The notes under the pieces: model-generated
Seen by the model: only the letters and a program-made list of their open reading frames with translations
Database searches by the model: none
What the model was told of the DNA's origin: nothing
NCBI GenBank assembly: GCA_946482345.1
Contig: CAMLRJ010000003.1
Span: 1-31,698 of the forward strand
Length of the DNA stretch: 31,698 nt
Direction of reading: 5' to 3'
Source: an uncultured Cellvibrio sp.
GTDB taxonomy: Bacteria; Pseudomonadota; Gammaproteobacteria; Pseudomonadales; Cellvibrionaceae
Position numbers and translations under genes: made by a program
Shown here: piece after piece, positions 7,642-15,931 of the stretch
Position numbering within the stretch: position 1 is the stretch's first letter
Layout of the letters: every line of letters begins with the position of its first letter

Positions 7642-8126
7642 GCATAACGGAAAGCACTGGCTACAAAAAGCTGATCTCAGCGATTGAGCATGATGAACAG
7701 CGTTCACCACGCATGCACGACTATCGCAAAAAGCTGCAATGGATTGTTGATCGAGCGCAACACTACGCTGATAAGACTGGCCTTAATGCAATTGACATTC
7801 TCGATACTTGGGAATCGCATCGTGATTACTGGTACATGAATTATTACCAGGACTGCAATCAGCCAGAAATTAAGGGGGACTCTGTGCGAGTCTTCGATGA
7901 TATTCCACAAGCTCAAGCAGCCATCGGCAAGCGTGAATTCCGCTGCCCTAGCTGCAATCAAATTTCTTCAGATCCAAATAAATGCAACGCCTCTGAAAAA
8001 TGTAATTGGGCATCTTATGGATTATTTGGAACCATGGGTAAAGGAGCCTATGTGTTCATAAAATCCGAATTGCGTGGACAAGAAATATTCATGCCGGTGT
8101 CGTGGGAAAAACGCGAAGCCGCGTAG
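7638..8126 (+). CDS. Zinc-ribbon hypothetical protein, 162 aa
   Basis: The ATG overlaps the TGA of the previous gene (ATGA). The first two-thirds look helical; near residue 103 there is CPSCNQISSD and then CNASEKC, a four-Cys arrangement typical of zinc ribbons. The last part is a beta-like tail (GAYVFIKSELRGQEIFMPV). No named family is recognised. It probably shares the message with the previous two Cys-rich genes. Confidence 0.55.
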   Translation: MSITESTGYKKLISAIEHDEQRSPRMHDYRKKLQWIVDRAQHYADKTGLNAIDILDTWESHRDYWYMNYYQDCNQPEIKGDSVRVFDDIPQAQAAIGKREFRCPSCNQISSDPNKCNASEKCNWASYGLFGTMGKGAYVFIKSELRGQEIFMPVSWEKREAA

Positions 8127-8132
8127 GTAAGT

Positions 8133-8145
8133 TAAAGCTACTTTA
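8133..8145 (+). promoter_or_regulatory. 13-bp inverted element TAAAGCTACTTTA
   Basis: Arms TAAAG and CTTTA are perfect around CTA. The identical 13-mer is at 29828-29840. It lies between the stop of one gene and the ribosome-binding site of the next. It could be an operator or an RNA-level control site; this is inferred from repetition and position. Confidence 0.45.
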
Positions 8146-8158
8146 GCTGGGGCCATTT

Positions 8159-8398
8159 ATGTCTACAGAAGATAATTCAATTGTTGAGCGTGTATGCGAT
8201 ATGCGCGACGGGTATAAATTGCAACTCATTAAAGAAGATGACGGAGATATTATTGTTTCCATTCTTCCCGTCGATCACAGAGCTACTACAAAAGCTGTAC
8301 AGTTTTGTTTGTCAGGAACACAAAGCCCTCATACCGGAAAAGCGTTGCATGCCTTATTCAAAGCAATGCAGCAAGACAACATTGAAACACCTCAGTAA
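8159..8398 (+). CDS. Hypothetical protein, 79 aa
   Basis: The ATG at 8159 follows a CTGGGG-like site and sits 13 bases after the 13-bp inverted element. The small protein alternates beta-like segments (YKLQLIKEDDGDIIVSILPV) with a C-terminal helix (TGKALHALFKAMQQ). Not recognised. Confidence 0.5.
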   Translation: MSTEDNSIVERVCDMRDGYKLQLIKEDDGDIIVSILPVDHRATTKAVQFCLSGTQSPHTGKALHALFKAMQQDNIETPQ

Positions 8399-8420
8399 AA
8401 ATATTTCGAGACAACTCATT

Positions 8421-9041
8421 ATGAACAAGCAAAAATCATTTCTAATCCGCGTCGGTGAATGGTTGCTCGCGTGTTTTGGGGAAAAAATTGCCGATGACAA
8501 AACAGAACGGCTACATCGGTTCACAGAAGAAAGCTTGGAGGCCGTGCAATCTCTCGGCTGCACCAAAGAAGAAGTTCTCAAGCTCGTTGATTATGTGTTT
8601 AATCGTCCAATAGGCGAACCATCGCAAGAAGTAGGTGGGGTATTGGTTACGCTGGCCGCGCTATGCAGAGCAAACAACATTGATATGGATCTCGCCGGTG
8701 AAACTGAACTCAAGCGTGTTTGGCAAAACATCGATAAGATCCGGGAAAAACAAGCAAACAAGCCGCAGTTTTCTCCACAACCGGAACATACAGCTTATCC
8801 TAACCGAAAGCCCTATCTGGAAATGGAAGCCGCCACATCAGCCTGTGCTTTCGCTAAACCAATATTGGGGAGAGAAGAGGATTTACAGTTATTAAGTTAC
8901 TTATCTCCTAAATGCCAAGAACTTCGACTTCAACAAAAAACACAGTCAATTAATGCTGCCAAGGCATTTTTTACCAATTGCGGCTTCTGCCCCAGTGACG
9001 AACAATTGGGCAACGCTTTCGATGCGGGCATTCTGCGCTAA
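8421..9041 (+). CDS. MazG-like nucleotide pyrophosphohydrolase family protein, 206 aa
   Basis: The N-terminal half shows the helical MazG-like pattern common in phages and plasmids: RFTEESLEAVQSLG (33-46), with EExxE likely coordinating metal, then VDYVFNRPIGEPSQEVGG (56-73) and VTLAALCRANNIDM. This group is thought to hydrolyse (deoxy)nucleoside triphosphates to monophosphates, and could act on dNTP pools or alarmones. The second half (about 120-206) is not part of the usual domain and is not recognised. ATG 8421 has only a weak GAG upstream; an upstream in-frame extension overlaps the previous gene and is not credible. Confidence 0.75.
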   Translation: MNKQKSFLIRVGEWLLACFGEKIADDKTERLHRFTEESLEAVQSLGCTKEEVLKLVDYVFNRPIGEPSQEVGGVLVTLAALCRANNIDMDLAGETELKRVWQNIDKIREKQANKPQFSPQPEHTAYPNRKPYLEMEAATSACAFAKPILGREEDLQLLSYLSPKCQELRLQQKTQSINAAKAFFTNCGFCPSDEQLGNAFDAGILR

Positions 9042-9085
9042 ACATGATTTATCAAAGATAAAAACCACCTTTTCACATTGCGTAG

Positions 9086-9098
9086 AAAAGCTACTTTA
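9086..9098 (+). promoter_or_regulatory. Variant of the TAAAGCTACTTTA element
   Basis: AAAAGCTACTTTA differs from the 8133 and 29828 copies at one base. It ends 12 bases before the ATG at 9111, directly 5' of the AGAGAG ribosome-binding site, the same relation as at the other sites. Regulatory role is inferred. Confidence 0.4.
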
Positions 9099-9110
9099 AT
9101 AGAGAGAAGC

Positions 9111-10490
9111 ATGACACAGGACGCAGCAGTCACCGAATTAATGGAATTGGTTGAGAGCGTAATTAATTCGCCTGATCAAACCAAAGGCTCTGAACTCGCC
9201 TTACAGGAACCAGCGCCTGCCTCTTTATGGTCCAAAGAGCTTTACCCAATGACCATCTATGATGTATTGCGCATACTCGCTTTTTTACGAGATACGGGTG
9301 TCGAAATTGGGAGCCGCTTTACTACTCTGATTGAACTTACAGAAGATCCACAGCGAACGATGGATATTGATCGTCTCTCTACAAAAGGTCAACCAACGGA
9401 AGAATTAACAGCACTAATTTTCGGCTATGAGAAAAACGATAATTTGCTGGTTAACAAAGATATTAATCTTGCCAAGGAACTCATAAGCAAAAACGCTTCA
9501 CTAATTGTGGGCCATGGAAAGAATAGCTTTCTGACTGGATATGCAATCAAGCGACTACGAAAATGGTTAAGTAGCGCCGCAATTAAATACAATGATCCAT
9601 TGGCAGCTTCTCGAATTGAAGAGGCAGTAAAGCTGTTAGAAGAACATGGTTACTCGATAATTAAGCCAGATGAAAAATCCAATGCCAATATCGTCAGCGA
9701 ACCACGACTTCCGCTTGCATCCAAGAGCGAAAAACTGAAAACATTTAGATTGCGTCACCAAATTATCACCAAGATTCTATCTGATGAGCCGGGAGACATT
9801 CACTATAAGAAAGTAGCCGATAGGCATAACCGCCTGTCTATGGTTAAACGTAATCATTTACAAAGTACAGAAGGTACACATGTTAACGTTGGCGGCGTTC
9901 TGGAGCCTGTATATAAATATAATGGACATTATTATCCTTCATACATGCTGTCATATATTTTTGACATATCCCCAAATACAACTCAGCAAATAATCGAAGC
10001 GAAAAACATTAATCCAGGCGATGACGTTACTCGGTCATTTGATGACTTCCATAAGATGTTTAATGAAGACGAAATTGAGCATTTAAATGAGTGCGCCTTG
10101 TATTTATATAAGGTAGCCTCGGCATTAAAATCTACTGATATACAGGTTACTCATGTCGGCAGAAATAAAAATATACGAGTGTTCAATTTTAACAAAAACT
10201 TTACATACCAAGACTGCGAATATTCGATTGATGAAATTGCAGAAATTCTACAACAAAGCACCGCGAAAATTTACTCCAAAATTAGAGGGTACAAACCTGG
10301 CGCTGATATAACACCCGTTATCGACAAAAAATATTACTTCAGGGGCGAACCATACACATTGGAACACCTTTCAGCATTAACAGGATTGGCAAAGAATGAA
10401 ATTAAGGCAAGTGCTGCCAATATTCGATACGGTGCTGATATTACATCAATAGTAAATTCTCTAATTGCCGTTCAACGTGAATCGAAATGA
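9111..10490 (+). CDS. Unrecognised 459-aa protein with three C-terminal helix-turn-helix-like repeats
   Basis: The ATG at 9111 has an AGAGAG site; an extension to 9078 would run through the 13-bp element. The N-terminal two-thirds is helical and unrecognised. The C-terminal part holds three related units: about 270-312 (YxGxYY...LSYIFDIS...NPGDDVT), 365-403 (YQDCEYSIDEIAEIL...KPGADIT) and 410-450 (FRGEPYTLEHLSALTG...RYGADIT). Each has an aromatic-Gly-turn start, two short helices as in a helix-turn-helix, and an end of (P/Y)GxDxT. Repeats of this type in phage and plasmid proteins are thought to bind DNA. It heads a group with a Cys-rich protein, a membrane peptidase and a degenerate P-loop protein. 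Confidence 0.65.
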   Translation: MTQDAAVTELMELVESVINSPDQTKGSELALQEPAPASLWSKELYPMTIYDVLRILAFLRDTGVEIGSRFTTLIELTEDPQRTMDIDRLSTKGQPTEELTALIFGYEKNDNLLVNKDINLAKELISKNASLIVGHGKNSFLTGYAIKRLRKWLSSAAIKYNDPLAASRIEEAVKLLEEHGYSIIKPDEKSNANIVSEPRLPLASKSEKLKTFRLRHQIITKILSDEPGDIHYKKVADRHNRLSMVKRNHLQSTEGTHVNVGGVLEPVYKYNGHYYPSYMLSYIFDISPNTTQQIIEAKNINPGDDVTRSFDDFHKMFNEDEIEHLNECALYLYKVASALKSTDIQVTHVGRNKNIRVFNFNKNFTYQDCEYSIDEIAEILQQSTAKIYSKIRGYKPGADITPVIDKKYYFRGEPYTLEHLSALTGLAKNEIKASAANIRYGADITSIVNSLIAVQRESK

Positions 10491-10500
10491 GGACATAAAT

Positions 10501-11088
10501 ATGCTGCAAACATGTGTGAACGTCATAAATTCCGTGAAAGCAGGCATCACTAATTTATTTGGTGCTAAATCACAAGATAACGCGAGTAGTCCTTTCTGCC
10601 CCATCGTTTGCGAATCTGGTTACTACGTTGATGGAAAAGCCGATCCTCGTTGGCTGCCTTGGATGCTTGGAGCTCGCCTTGATCGGATTCGCTCATTCTC
10701 AGATATAGAACTATTTTCTGACAGATTTTTGGGGTTTATCGACCCTTTCTGTGAACCCGGATACTATCGGTGGCTATTAGCTGCAAATATTAAAGCCCCG
10801 TTCCTCAGCATGACGATGTTTGACCTTTATGATGCGATTGAAGGAAGAACACTTTTTTATCAGCGACTATTTTCTCAACCGTTCGGTGGCATTAAATCAG
10901 AACACGGAACACCAACACTTTTGATTGCTCATTCAAAACCAGATGCAATTTGCACTTTGTGCGCAAAGGTTGAATCACCAGGTTTTTTCACCGGGTGTTT
11001 ACTGAATGATGTAGCGAAAGAAGATGTCCCGCCTTGTGAATATACCTGCGACGGAAACGGCAATCTTTTTCTCAAACGGAGCCAGTAA
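10501..11088 (+). CDS. Cys-rich hypothetical protein, 195 aa
   Basis: The ATG at 10501 follows a GAGGAC site, 10 bases after the previous stop. The protein has about eight cysteines (among them FCPIVC near residue 33, PFCEPGYY, CTLC and CEYTC) and two similar GYY-containing stretches (ESGYYVDGKADPRWL and EPGYYRWLL). There is no signal peptide. Not recognised. The last base of its stop is the first base of the peptidase ATG (TAATG), so the two are translationally coupled. Confidence 0.55.
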   Translation: MLQTCVNVINSVKAGITNLFGAKSQDNASSPFCPIVCESGYYVDGKADPRWLPWMLGARLDRIRSFSDIELFSDRFLGFIDPFCEPGYYRWLLAANIKAPFLSMTMFDLYDAIEGRTLFYQRLFSQPFGGIKSEHGTPTLLIAHSKPDAICTLCAKVESPGFFTGCLLNDVAKEDVPPCEYTCDGNGNLFLKRSQ

Positions 11089-12236
11089 TGAAATCTATCT
11101 ATCAAAATGTGATCATTAGAGCGATTCATGCGTTGAGCATAATCGTAAGCTGGCCGCGCTGGCTACTTGCACTTGGCATTATTCTTACTTCGATAGTTTT
11201 TTACACAAAACGCGGAGAGCCAACAGAGGTTATTGTTCAATATACACTGAGAATATTTGAGTATATTGGGCTCATGGTTGCGTTAATACCTCTGTATGTT
11301 GGAACCTTGAACTATCCATCTTATGATCCAACGATAACCATTTTCGAGAAAATGAAATTCATCGTAGACCAAGTGCAACGTGTTCTTATAGGCGTATTTT
11401 TCTACTGTATCGCCGTGTATGTGATTGGTGTTTATGGTGACTCTATTTATAAGGCTGTGCTAGCAAATCCTGAAGTTTCGATTGCTTCTGCGACTGCATC
11501 CTTCATAGCATGGCTTACCGCAGTCGCTTTGAAACGGCCTGCTACTTGGAGCCACAGCGTAGCCTTTAGTGGCAGCGTCTCTGCCAGACCTATAGGGGCT
11601 GCAATATTATCCAAACCATTAAAAATCACAGAGAGGGACAGCCGCTACATAGCGGCTCATGAAGCGGCGCACGCGCTAATATATTCAGCGTTAGGCGCAT
11701 TGCCTTCAGGATTTAAAGTTGTCATCAATGACGATCCCGACGGTCATTCGCCGCTCGGTTACGTCAGTCGTGTACAGCTCGATCATCAACTTAGCGAAAA
11801 AGAGTTTGCCGAGTGGGATATGCTGGTTCTGCTGGCCGGAAAAATAGGAGAAGAAACCCTCCATGATGGCAAGGCAACCCTGGGGAGCGGTAACGACAAC
11901 GCACACTGGCTTTGTATTGCCTCCAGCTACCTATCCAATCTTTACGGTGGAGTGTTTTACAATCCACCACAAAATAAAATTGAGGTAGATCAAAACGAAG
12001 ATAAGCTGCTTACTCTTAGATCGCACCAGGTTGAACTGCTGCGTTTGTTTTTCCAAATGAATGCGGATGTATTTAAAGCGCTTACCGACACACTATTAAC
12101 CAAGCGAACGCTGCTAGGTGAGGATGTGGAAATGTTTTTCCGACAAGTCACCTTCCCTGATACCTTTCCATTTCCGTTTGGACGATTTGCGAAATTTGGC
12201 GAGCGTCCGATCCCCGACTTAAGCAAACCTGAGTGA
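11088..12236 (+). CDS. Membrane M41-like (FtsH-type) zinc metallopeptidase lacking an AAA domain
   Basis: This 382-aa protein begins with about four hydrophobic helices (near 22-38, 58-78, 98-118 and 130-148), then a soluble domain with HEAAH at 191-195, matching the HExxH zinc site of FtsH-family (M41) peptidases. About 75 residues on comes LAGKIGEETL...GSGNDNAH, with Asp270 placed as the third zinc ligand of FtsH (which has a GASND-like segment about 78 residues after its HEAGH). The AAA ATPase domain that normally precedes the M41 domain is absent, so it must rely on another protein to unfold substrates, or cleave unfolded or small ones. The P-loop-like protein encoded 12 bases downstream is a candidate partner, but its Walker A is degenerate. 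Confidence 0.8.
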   Translation: MKSIYQNVIIRAIHALSIIVSWPRWLLALGIILTSIVFYTKRGEPTEVIVQYTLRIFEYIGLMVALIPLYVGTLNYPSYDPTITIFEKMKFIVDQVQRVLIGVFFYCIAVYVIGVYGDSIYKAVLANPEVSIASATASFIAWLTAVALKRPATWSHSVAFSGSVSARPIGAAILSKPLKITERDSRYIAAHEAAHALIYSALGALPSGFKVVINDDPDGHSPLGYVSRVQLDHQLSEKEFAEWDMLVLLAGKIGEETLHDGKATLGSGNDNAHWLCIASSYLSNLYGGVFYNPPQNKIEVDQNEDKLLTLRSHQVELLRLFFQMNADVFKALTDTLLTKRTLLGEDVEMFFRQVTFPDTFPFPFGRFAKFGERPIPDLSKPE

Positions 12237-12248
12237 TGGTGCTCATCA

Positions 12249-13175
12249 ATGAATAAAGATGCGTCTATTGCGAGTGCTACACAATTACATTTTGGTGTGA
12301 TTAAGAGAAATGGAATTTTCGGCCATCTAATTCCATTCAAGAAGGAGTGCAAATCTCCTGTCAAAGACGTTCTGTGTGTTGTCGGAGGCTGTGGATCTGG
12401 GCGTGATGAATTCTGGGCGTCATTTATCCTTTCACAGTTACTCCAACAATGGAAAGGACCTATTATTCGTCTTAATGTAGACGCTGATTACATTTATGGT
12501 ACGGAATATATTGTGCGAAGTAAATTTCTCGGAACCAGAGGCGTCTTCCAATCTTTTATATCTCCAACGCTCGCTGCAAGGGCAGACTTTGCAGATACAA
12601 AAAGCTTTGCGGATACAAAAAGTCCTTACCTTACTCTTGCGACGGAGCAACCTTCTACTGTCCAACAGCACTTTTTGGTGCTGGAGCGTTTTTTGTCTAA
12701 CAACGCTTATATAAGTCTGGGTGGAATAGGATGGGATAAACTCTCTGATGAACATAGAGAGATTGTATCGAATGACATCTATGAACTTTTAACTCTCCTG
12801 AAAAAATCAATGTATGAATCATTAGCTCACAAACCGATTGTCATTTTGAATACGTGGAGTTTTATTAAGCACCAGTGGTTTGCCGAGTTATATTCTCTCG
12901 CAAAGGATGGAAAAATCGCTTTAATTATAGTTGCGCACTCTGCCTATGGATTTTCCGCATTAAATCCTGAGTCCTGCGACTGGTTATTGATGCAACAATG
13001 TGGCGTCCCACGCGCTACCGACACGCCTCCCGGATTTCCCGAGTTGTACTGCTCTGCTACAGCAAAAATAAGGGACGTTTGGTACATCCGCTATTTTTGG
13101 AGTTCAGAAACGCGACAATTTGAAGCCCTGGAACCACCGAATAGAACCACTTTAGATATGATTTATAAAAAATAA
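12249..13175 (+). CDS. Degenerate P-loop protein, 308 aa
   Basis: A strand-loop VLCVVGGCGSGRDEFW (near 41-56) looks like a Walker A motif in which the usual Gly-Lys-Ser/Thr is replaced by Gly-Arg-Asp, so ATP binding is doubtful. Later strands (KPIVILNTW near 197 and KIALIIVAHSAYGF near 222) fit a RecA/FtsK-like fold. A short tandem repeat FADTKS-FADTKS (about 114-125, coded by an 18-bp imperfect direct repeat near 12584-12619) is probably a recent local duplication. It follows the peptidase gene by 12 bases and ends the group. It may be an inactive ATPase that scaffolds or regulates the peptidase. This is inference. Confidence 0.5.
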   Translation: MNKDASIASATQLHFGVIKRNGIFGHLIPFKKECKSPVKDVLCVVGGCGSGRDEFWASFILSQLLQQWKGPIIRLNVDADYIYGTEYIVRSKFLGTRGVFQSFISPTLAARADFADTKSFADTKSPYLTLATEQPSTVQQHFLVLERFLSNNAYISLGGIGWDKLSDEHREIVSNDIYELLTLLKKSMYESLAHKPIVILNTWSFIKHQWFAELYSLAKDGKIALIIVAHSAYGFSALNPESCDWLLMQQCGVPRATDTPPGFPELYCSATAKIRDVWYIRYFWSSETRQFEALEPPNRTTLDMIYKK

Positions 13176-13321
13176 ACATTTATCTATTCGTAGCTAATCC
13201 GTCGAAGAGCCGATTATAATTTGTACAGGAAAAAGCCGTAACCGATTTAACCCAAAACTAAACCACCAGTCCGTAGCTAAGCTGCGCTAAATCGCTCATC
13301 ACAATGAGAACCGGAGTTATT
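13176..13321. other. Intergenic region before the TOPRIM gene
   Basis: This 146-bp gap contains a perfect -10-like TATAAT at 13215-13220 without a convincing -35 box at 17 bp, and two GTAGCTAA words (13190 and 13272 region). No hairpin with a T-run was seen. It probably holds the promoter for the gene at 13322. Confidence 0.3.
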
Positions 13322-14380
13322 ATGATTTTAGTGATTGCTGAAAAAAAATCGATTGCAGCCTGTTTAAAAGATGCTGGTCTACTACCAGAGGACACCGACA
13401 TCGTATACACGTTGGGTATGGGCCTGTGGCGCTATCAGATCGAGAGGCTGCAACCTTCCCAAGTCCCTTTTACGGGCCCCATTAAGAAATACGCGCCTAG
13501 AGACCTTCTGGCCGCGACGCTATTCAAGTCATTCCATGTAGACTTCGCCACGAACGACCTTGCTGTCGTAGAAGCCCTGGTAAAAACCATTCAAGTAAAG
13601 CTCCCGCAGTACACAGAAATCGTTATGGCAGTCGATCCCGATGGTAGGGGTGTCTTTGCTGGCAATCAGCTCCTGGAGCGCCTGTGCGAGCCCTATGGGC
13701 TGGGTAAGCCTCCTGCCTATGCCCTGGAGCTGTATCAGTACCATCCAGACCACCTCCGGGCACAATGGGAGACCAGGGCTAACCGTCCTTGGTCGGAGTG
13801 GGCCGCCCCTGCCCTACACCGGCAAACACGCAAGTACCTGTTCGATTTTTGGTGGAGTTCCAACGCGGCTGTCGTGTATTCCGAGCTATGCAGCTTCACC
13901 GGCGTCAAAGGCGACCCTATCGTGTCCAAATATGAGCTCATGGTAACGGCGTTCCTTGGGTACATTGGGAAGCACCAGAATTGGCACCAGGTGTCAGAAG
14001 CCGCCTTGCTGCAAATGCTTCAGGATTGGAAAGGCACCGGGAAATACTCAAACTCAGCCCGTATTGAGCGTATTGAGATTGGATCTCCCTCATCGCGAAT
14101 GGAGATCCTAAATCAGGCCAACCAGCGGGGACTCATCGAGCAGGCTACGTGCGATGACAAAGGACGCCAGGAATACGCCCTAACTGCAAAAGGACACGCA
14201 TTCCTAAACTACCTGCATCCCAAGTCCTACGACCTGGATCTGCCCTATCGGCTTAATGAGTGGATAACAACCGGCGATACCGACAGCATGGAGCGCTATA
14301 TTCGCACTCATTTTGGTCGGCAATTGCGATACCAACGATACGTGCGCAAACAATTTAATTTACCCCAGCAATCTACGTGA
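13322..14380 (+). CDS. TOPRIM protein related to type IA topoisomerase, lacking the active-site tyrosine motif
   Basis: ATG 13322 follows a GGAG site. The N-terminus MILVIAEKKSIAACL matches the start of topoisomerase III-type TOPRIM domains (usually LVIAEKPS), with the catalytic Glu at residue 7, and AVDPDGRG (103-110) matches the DxDxEG metal motif but with Gly-Arg in place of Arg-Glu. The C-terminal part (about 215-352) looks like a topoisomerase segment: KYSNSARIERIE, YALTAKGHAFLNYLHP, LPYRLNEWITTGD and RYIRTHFGRQLRY. The PRTDS-type segment carrying the nucleophilic Tyr is not visible, and at 352 aa the protein is about half the normal length. It is probably a topoisomerase-derived DNA-binding or non-catalytic protein. 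The gene looks GC-richer than its neighbours, hinting at separate origin. Confidence 0.7.
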   Translation: MILVIAEKKSIAACLKDAGLLPEDTDIVYTLGMGLWRYQIERLQPSQVPFTGPIKKYAPRDLLAATLFKSFHVDFATNDLAVVEALVKTIQVKLPQYTEIVMAVDPDGRGVFAGNQLLERLCEPYGLGKPPAYALELYQYHPDHLRAQWETRANRPWSEWAAPALHRQTRKYLFDFWWSSNAAVVYSELCSFTGVKGDPIVSKYELMVTAFLGYIGKHQNWHQVSEAALLQMLQDWKGTGKYSNSARIERIEIGSPSSRMEILNQANQRGLIEQATCDDKGRQEYALTAKGHAFLNYLHPKSYDLDLPYRLNEWITTGDTDSMERYIRTHFGRQLRYQRYVRKQFNLPQQST

Positions 14381-14389
14381 GGACTCTAT

Positions 14390-14539
14390 ATGCCAACCTG
14401 TAAAACCTGTGGTGAAAACCTGTACGGCGACGGCTATAAAACTGTCTACCACTGCCCCAATGCCATCGAGCAAAAAGACGCTGAAATAGAAATCGCAGAA
14501 CCGGATGCAAATCCGATTTACTGCACTATGGATGAGTAG
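14390..14539 (+). CDS. Zinc-ribbon-like small protein, 49 aa
   Basis: A short frame begins at ATG 14390 with a GAGG site overlapping the end of the topoisomerase-like gene. It starts MPTCKTCGENLYGDGYKTVYHCPN, a C-x2-C...H-C pattern typical of zinc ribbons, and has an acidic C-terminal half. It ends 3 bases before a strong hairpin, as the last gene of the operon should. Confidence 0.55.
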   Translation: MPTCKTCGENLYGDGYKTVYHCPNAIEQKDAEIEIAEPDANPIYCTMDE

Positions 14540-14542
14540 CAA

Positions 14543-14567
14543 TGATGCGTGGTATTACCACGCATCA
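14543..14567 (+). terminator. Perfect 12-bp hairpin after the TOPRIM operon
   Basis: Arms TGATGCGTGGTA (14543-14554) and TACCACGCATCA (14556-14567) pair perfectly around a single T. The downstream tail (ACCCCTTTCTCTT) is only moderately T-rich, so it could be a terminator of imperfect type or a protein-binding palindrome. Position directly after a stop codon favours termination. The 206 bases from here to the next start show no gene. Confidence 0.6.
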
Positions 14568-14773
14568 ACCCCTTTCTCTTGCTTGAACAAACCCACTCTT
14601 TGTTATACCTTTCTCTCATGGGTTTTCACCACCCGCAGCTCGCACCGGGTAAAACCGGATGGCGAAGGTGAGTTATTTCAAACACTCTAACCATTCTGAT
14701 TATTCAACAATCAGCAATTGGTAACGCGAGCTCCAAACCGTATTTCATCGGCTGCTGATTATTGGAGAATCAA

Positions 14774-15928
14774 ATGACTACTCTCAACGAGGCCAGGCTT
14801 AAAGAAGCCAAGCGCCAAGCTACCCGTTTGTTAAACCGCCTCACAGACCTTGGTGTCACAATAAAGCGCGCACAAGCTCTTGAAGGCATTGCAGCCATTC
14901 ATAATCATCCAGACTGGAATCATTACTCTGCTGCTTTAAATCAACCACAAATGCCTGATTCAATTTCGTCTTTTTTCACAGAGTCTTCCGTAGAACAACA
15001 GTCCGATTTAATTAAGCAGGCAACATATCGATTTATCTACAAAAAGGATTACGACTTTACGCTTTTAGCCATGCGCCCCGGCACGGGTAAATCGACTATT
15101 CTTTTTCACTGTATTGCCGACGCATTACATCGCAAAGCCACCGCTATTTTCATCGATTGTGCGGCAGGCGGTTCAGCAAAAGAGATTCCGAAAGAGATTT
15201 TGGATAAGGCCACTATCATTCCGATCCATGTGAATCGCGAAGGACAGATTATTAAATTCGACGTACCATCAGTTCTAAATGATATGGTAATCCTGAATGT
15301 GTCGTTTTTTGCGAACTATATGCACGAGGAATACAGGAGGGAGCATGAGGACACAGTTAATCAACTGGGGTTTGGAAATCTACTGCTAGACATCCAAGAT
15401 AAGCTACCCGAAGAATTTATCTCCCGCTTAGGCTACATGCTCGTAGATGAATTTCAAAAAGTTGGTTTGGGCAGTGATAACATTGCACGAACGCTCAGCG
15501 CGTTTTTAAGGCGGCGGGTTAATTCGTCTCGAAACGACGACGAAAAAGCGAAGGTGGTTTTTGCATGCCAAGATTTTATGAATATTGATGGTTTTATTGG
15601 CCTGCCGCTTTCAATCATTACCGATTTGAATACCGCGCAAGATCTAACGCATGTGTCCAAGAAAGTGTGGGGCTCATATGCATCCAGTCAATTCTTTATT
15701 GTGGATTCTGATGAGTTCTATGTACCGGAAGCACTCGATTTAAATGACAGAAATCATTTCATGAGGAATATTTCTAAATTTGTTGCGTGCAATCTACATG
15801 ATCACAGATTCAGTAGCGCCAATCAGAAAACACAATTCGTAATAAATACGCAGTACGAATACTTCAAAGCCTTTTCACAAACCGTGGCAGAGGTATCGCC
15901 ACATTTCAAAATGAAACACGGCAGATAA
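14774..15928 (+). CDS. P-loop ATPase with an N-terminal plasmid-type domain, 384 aa
   Basis: ATG 14774 follows TTGGAGAA. The N-terminus (about 9-56) matches a short domain found in plasmid and integrative-element proteins: helix, GVTIKRAQALEGIA, then DWNHYSAAL, often annotated as a glyoxalase-superfamily or TraC-like leader. Walker A RPGTGKST is at 101-108 and a Walker B-like YMLVDE near 221-226. The fold suggests a RecA/FtsK-like ATPase as seen in element-encoded proteins that act on DNA. No membrane segment and no typical coupling-protein motif is visible, so role in transfer is unproven. It is convergent with the SprT-like gene, with a hairpin between them. Confidence 0.65.
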   Translation: MTTLNEARLKEAKRQATRLLNRLTDLGVTIKRAQALEGIAAIHNHPDWNHYSAALNQPQMPDSISSFFTESSVEQQSDLIKQATYRFIYKKDYDFTLLAMRPGTGKSTILFHCIADALHRKATAIFIDCAAGGSAKEIPKEILDKATIIPIHVNREGQIIKFDVPSVLNDMVILNVSFFANYMHEEYRREHEDTVNQLGFGNLLLDIQDKLPEEFISRLGYMLVDEFQKVGLGSDNIARTLSAFLRRRVNSSRNDDEKAKVVFACQDFMNIDGFIGLPLSIITDLNTAQDLTHVSKKVWGSYASSQFFIVDSDEFYVPEALDLNDRNHFMRNISKFVACNLHDHRFSSANQKTQFVINTQYEYFKAFSQTVAEVSPHFKMKHGR

Positions 15929-15931
15929 AAG

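Noticed and set aside
9078..9100. A promoter with TTGCGT and TTTAAT around the 9086 element
   Set aside because: The two boxes are only 11 bp apart, too short for a normal promoter.
14543..14567. The 12-bp hairpin as an integron attC or phage attachment site
   Set aside because: No integrase is nearby and the position right after a stop codon is what a terminator would show.
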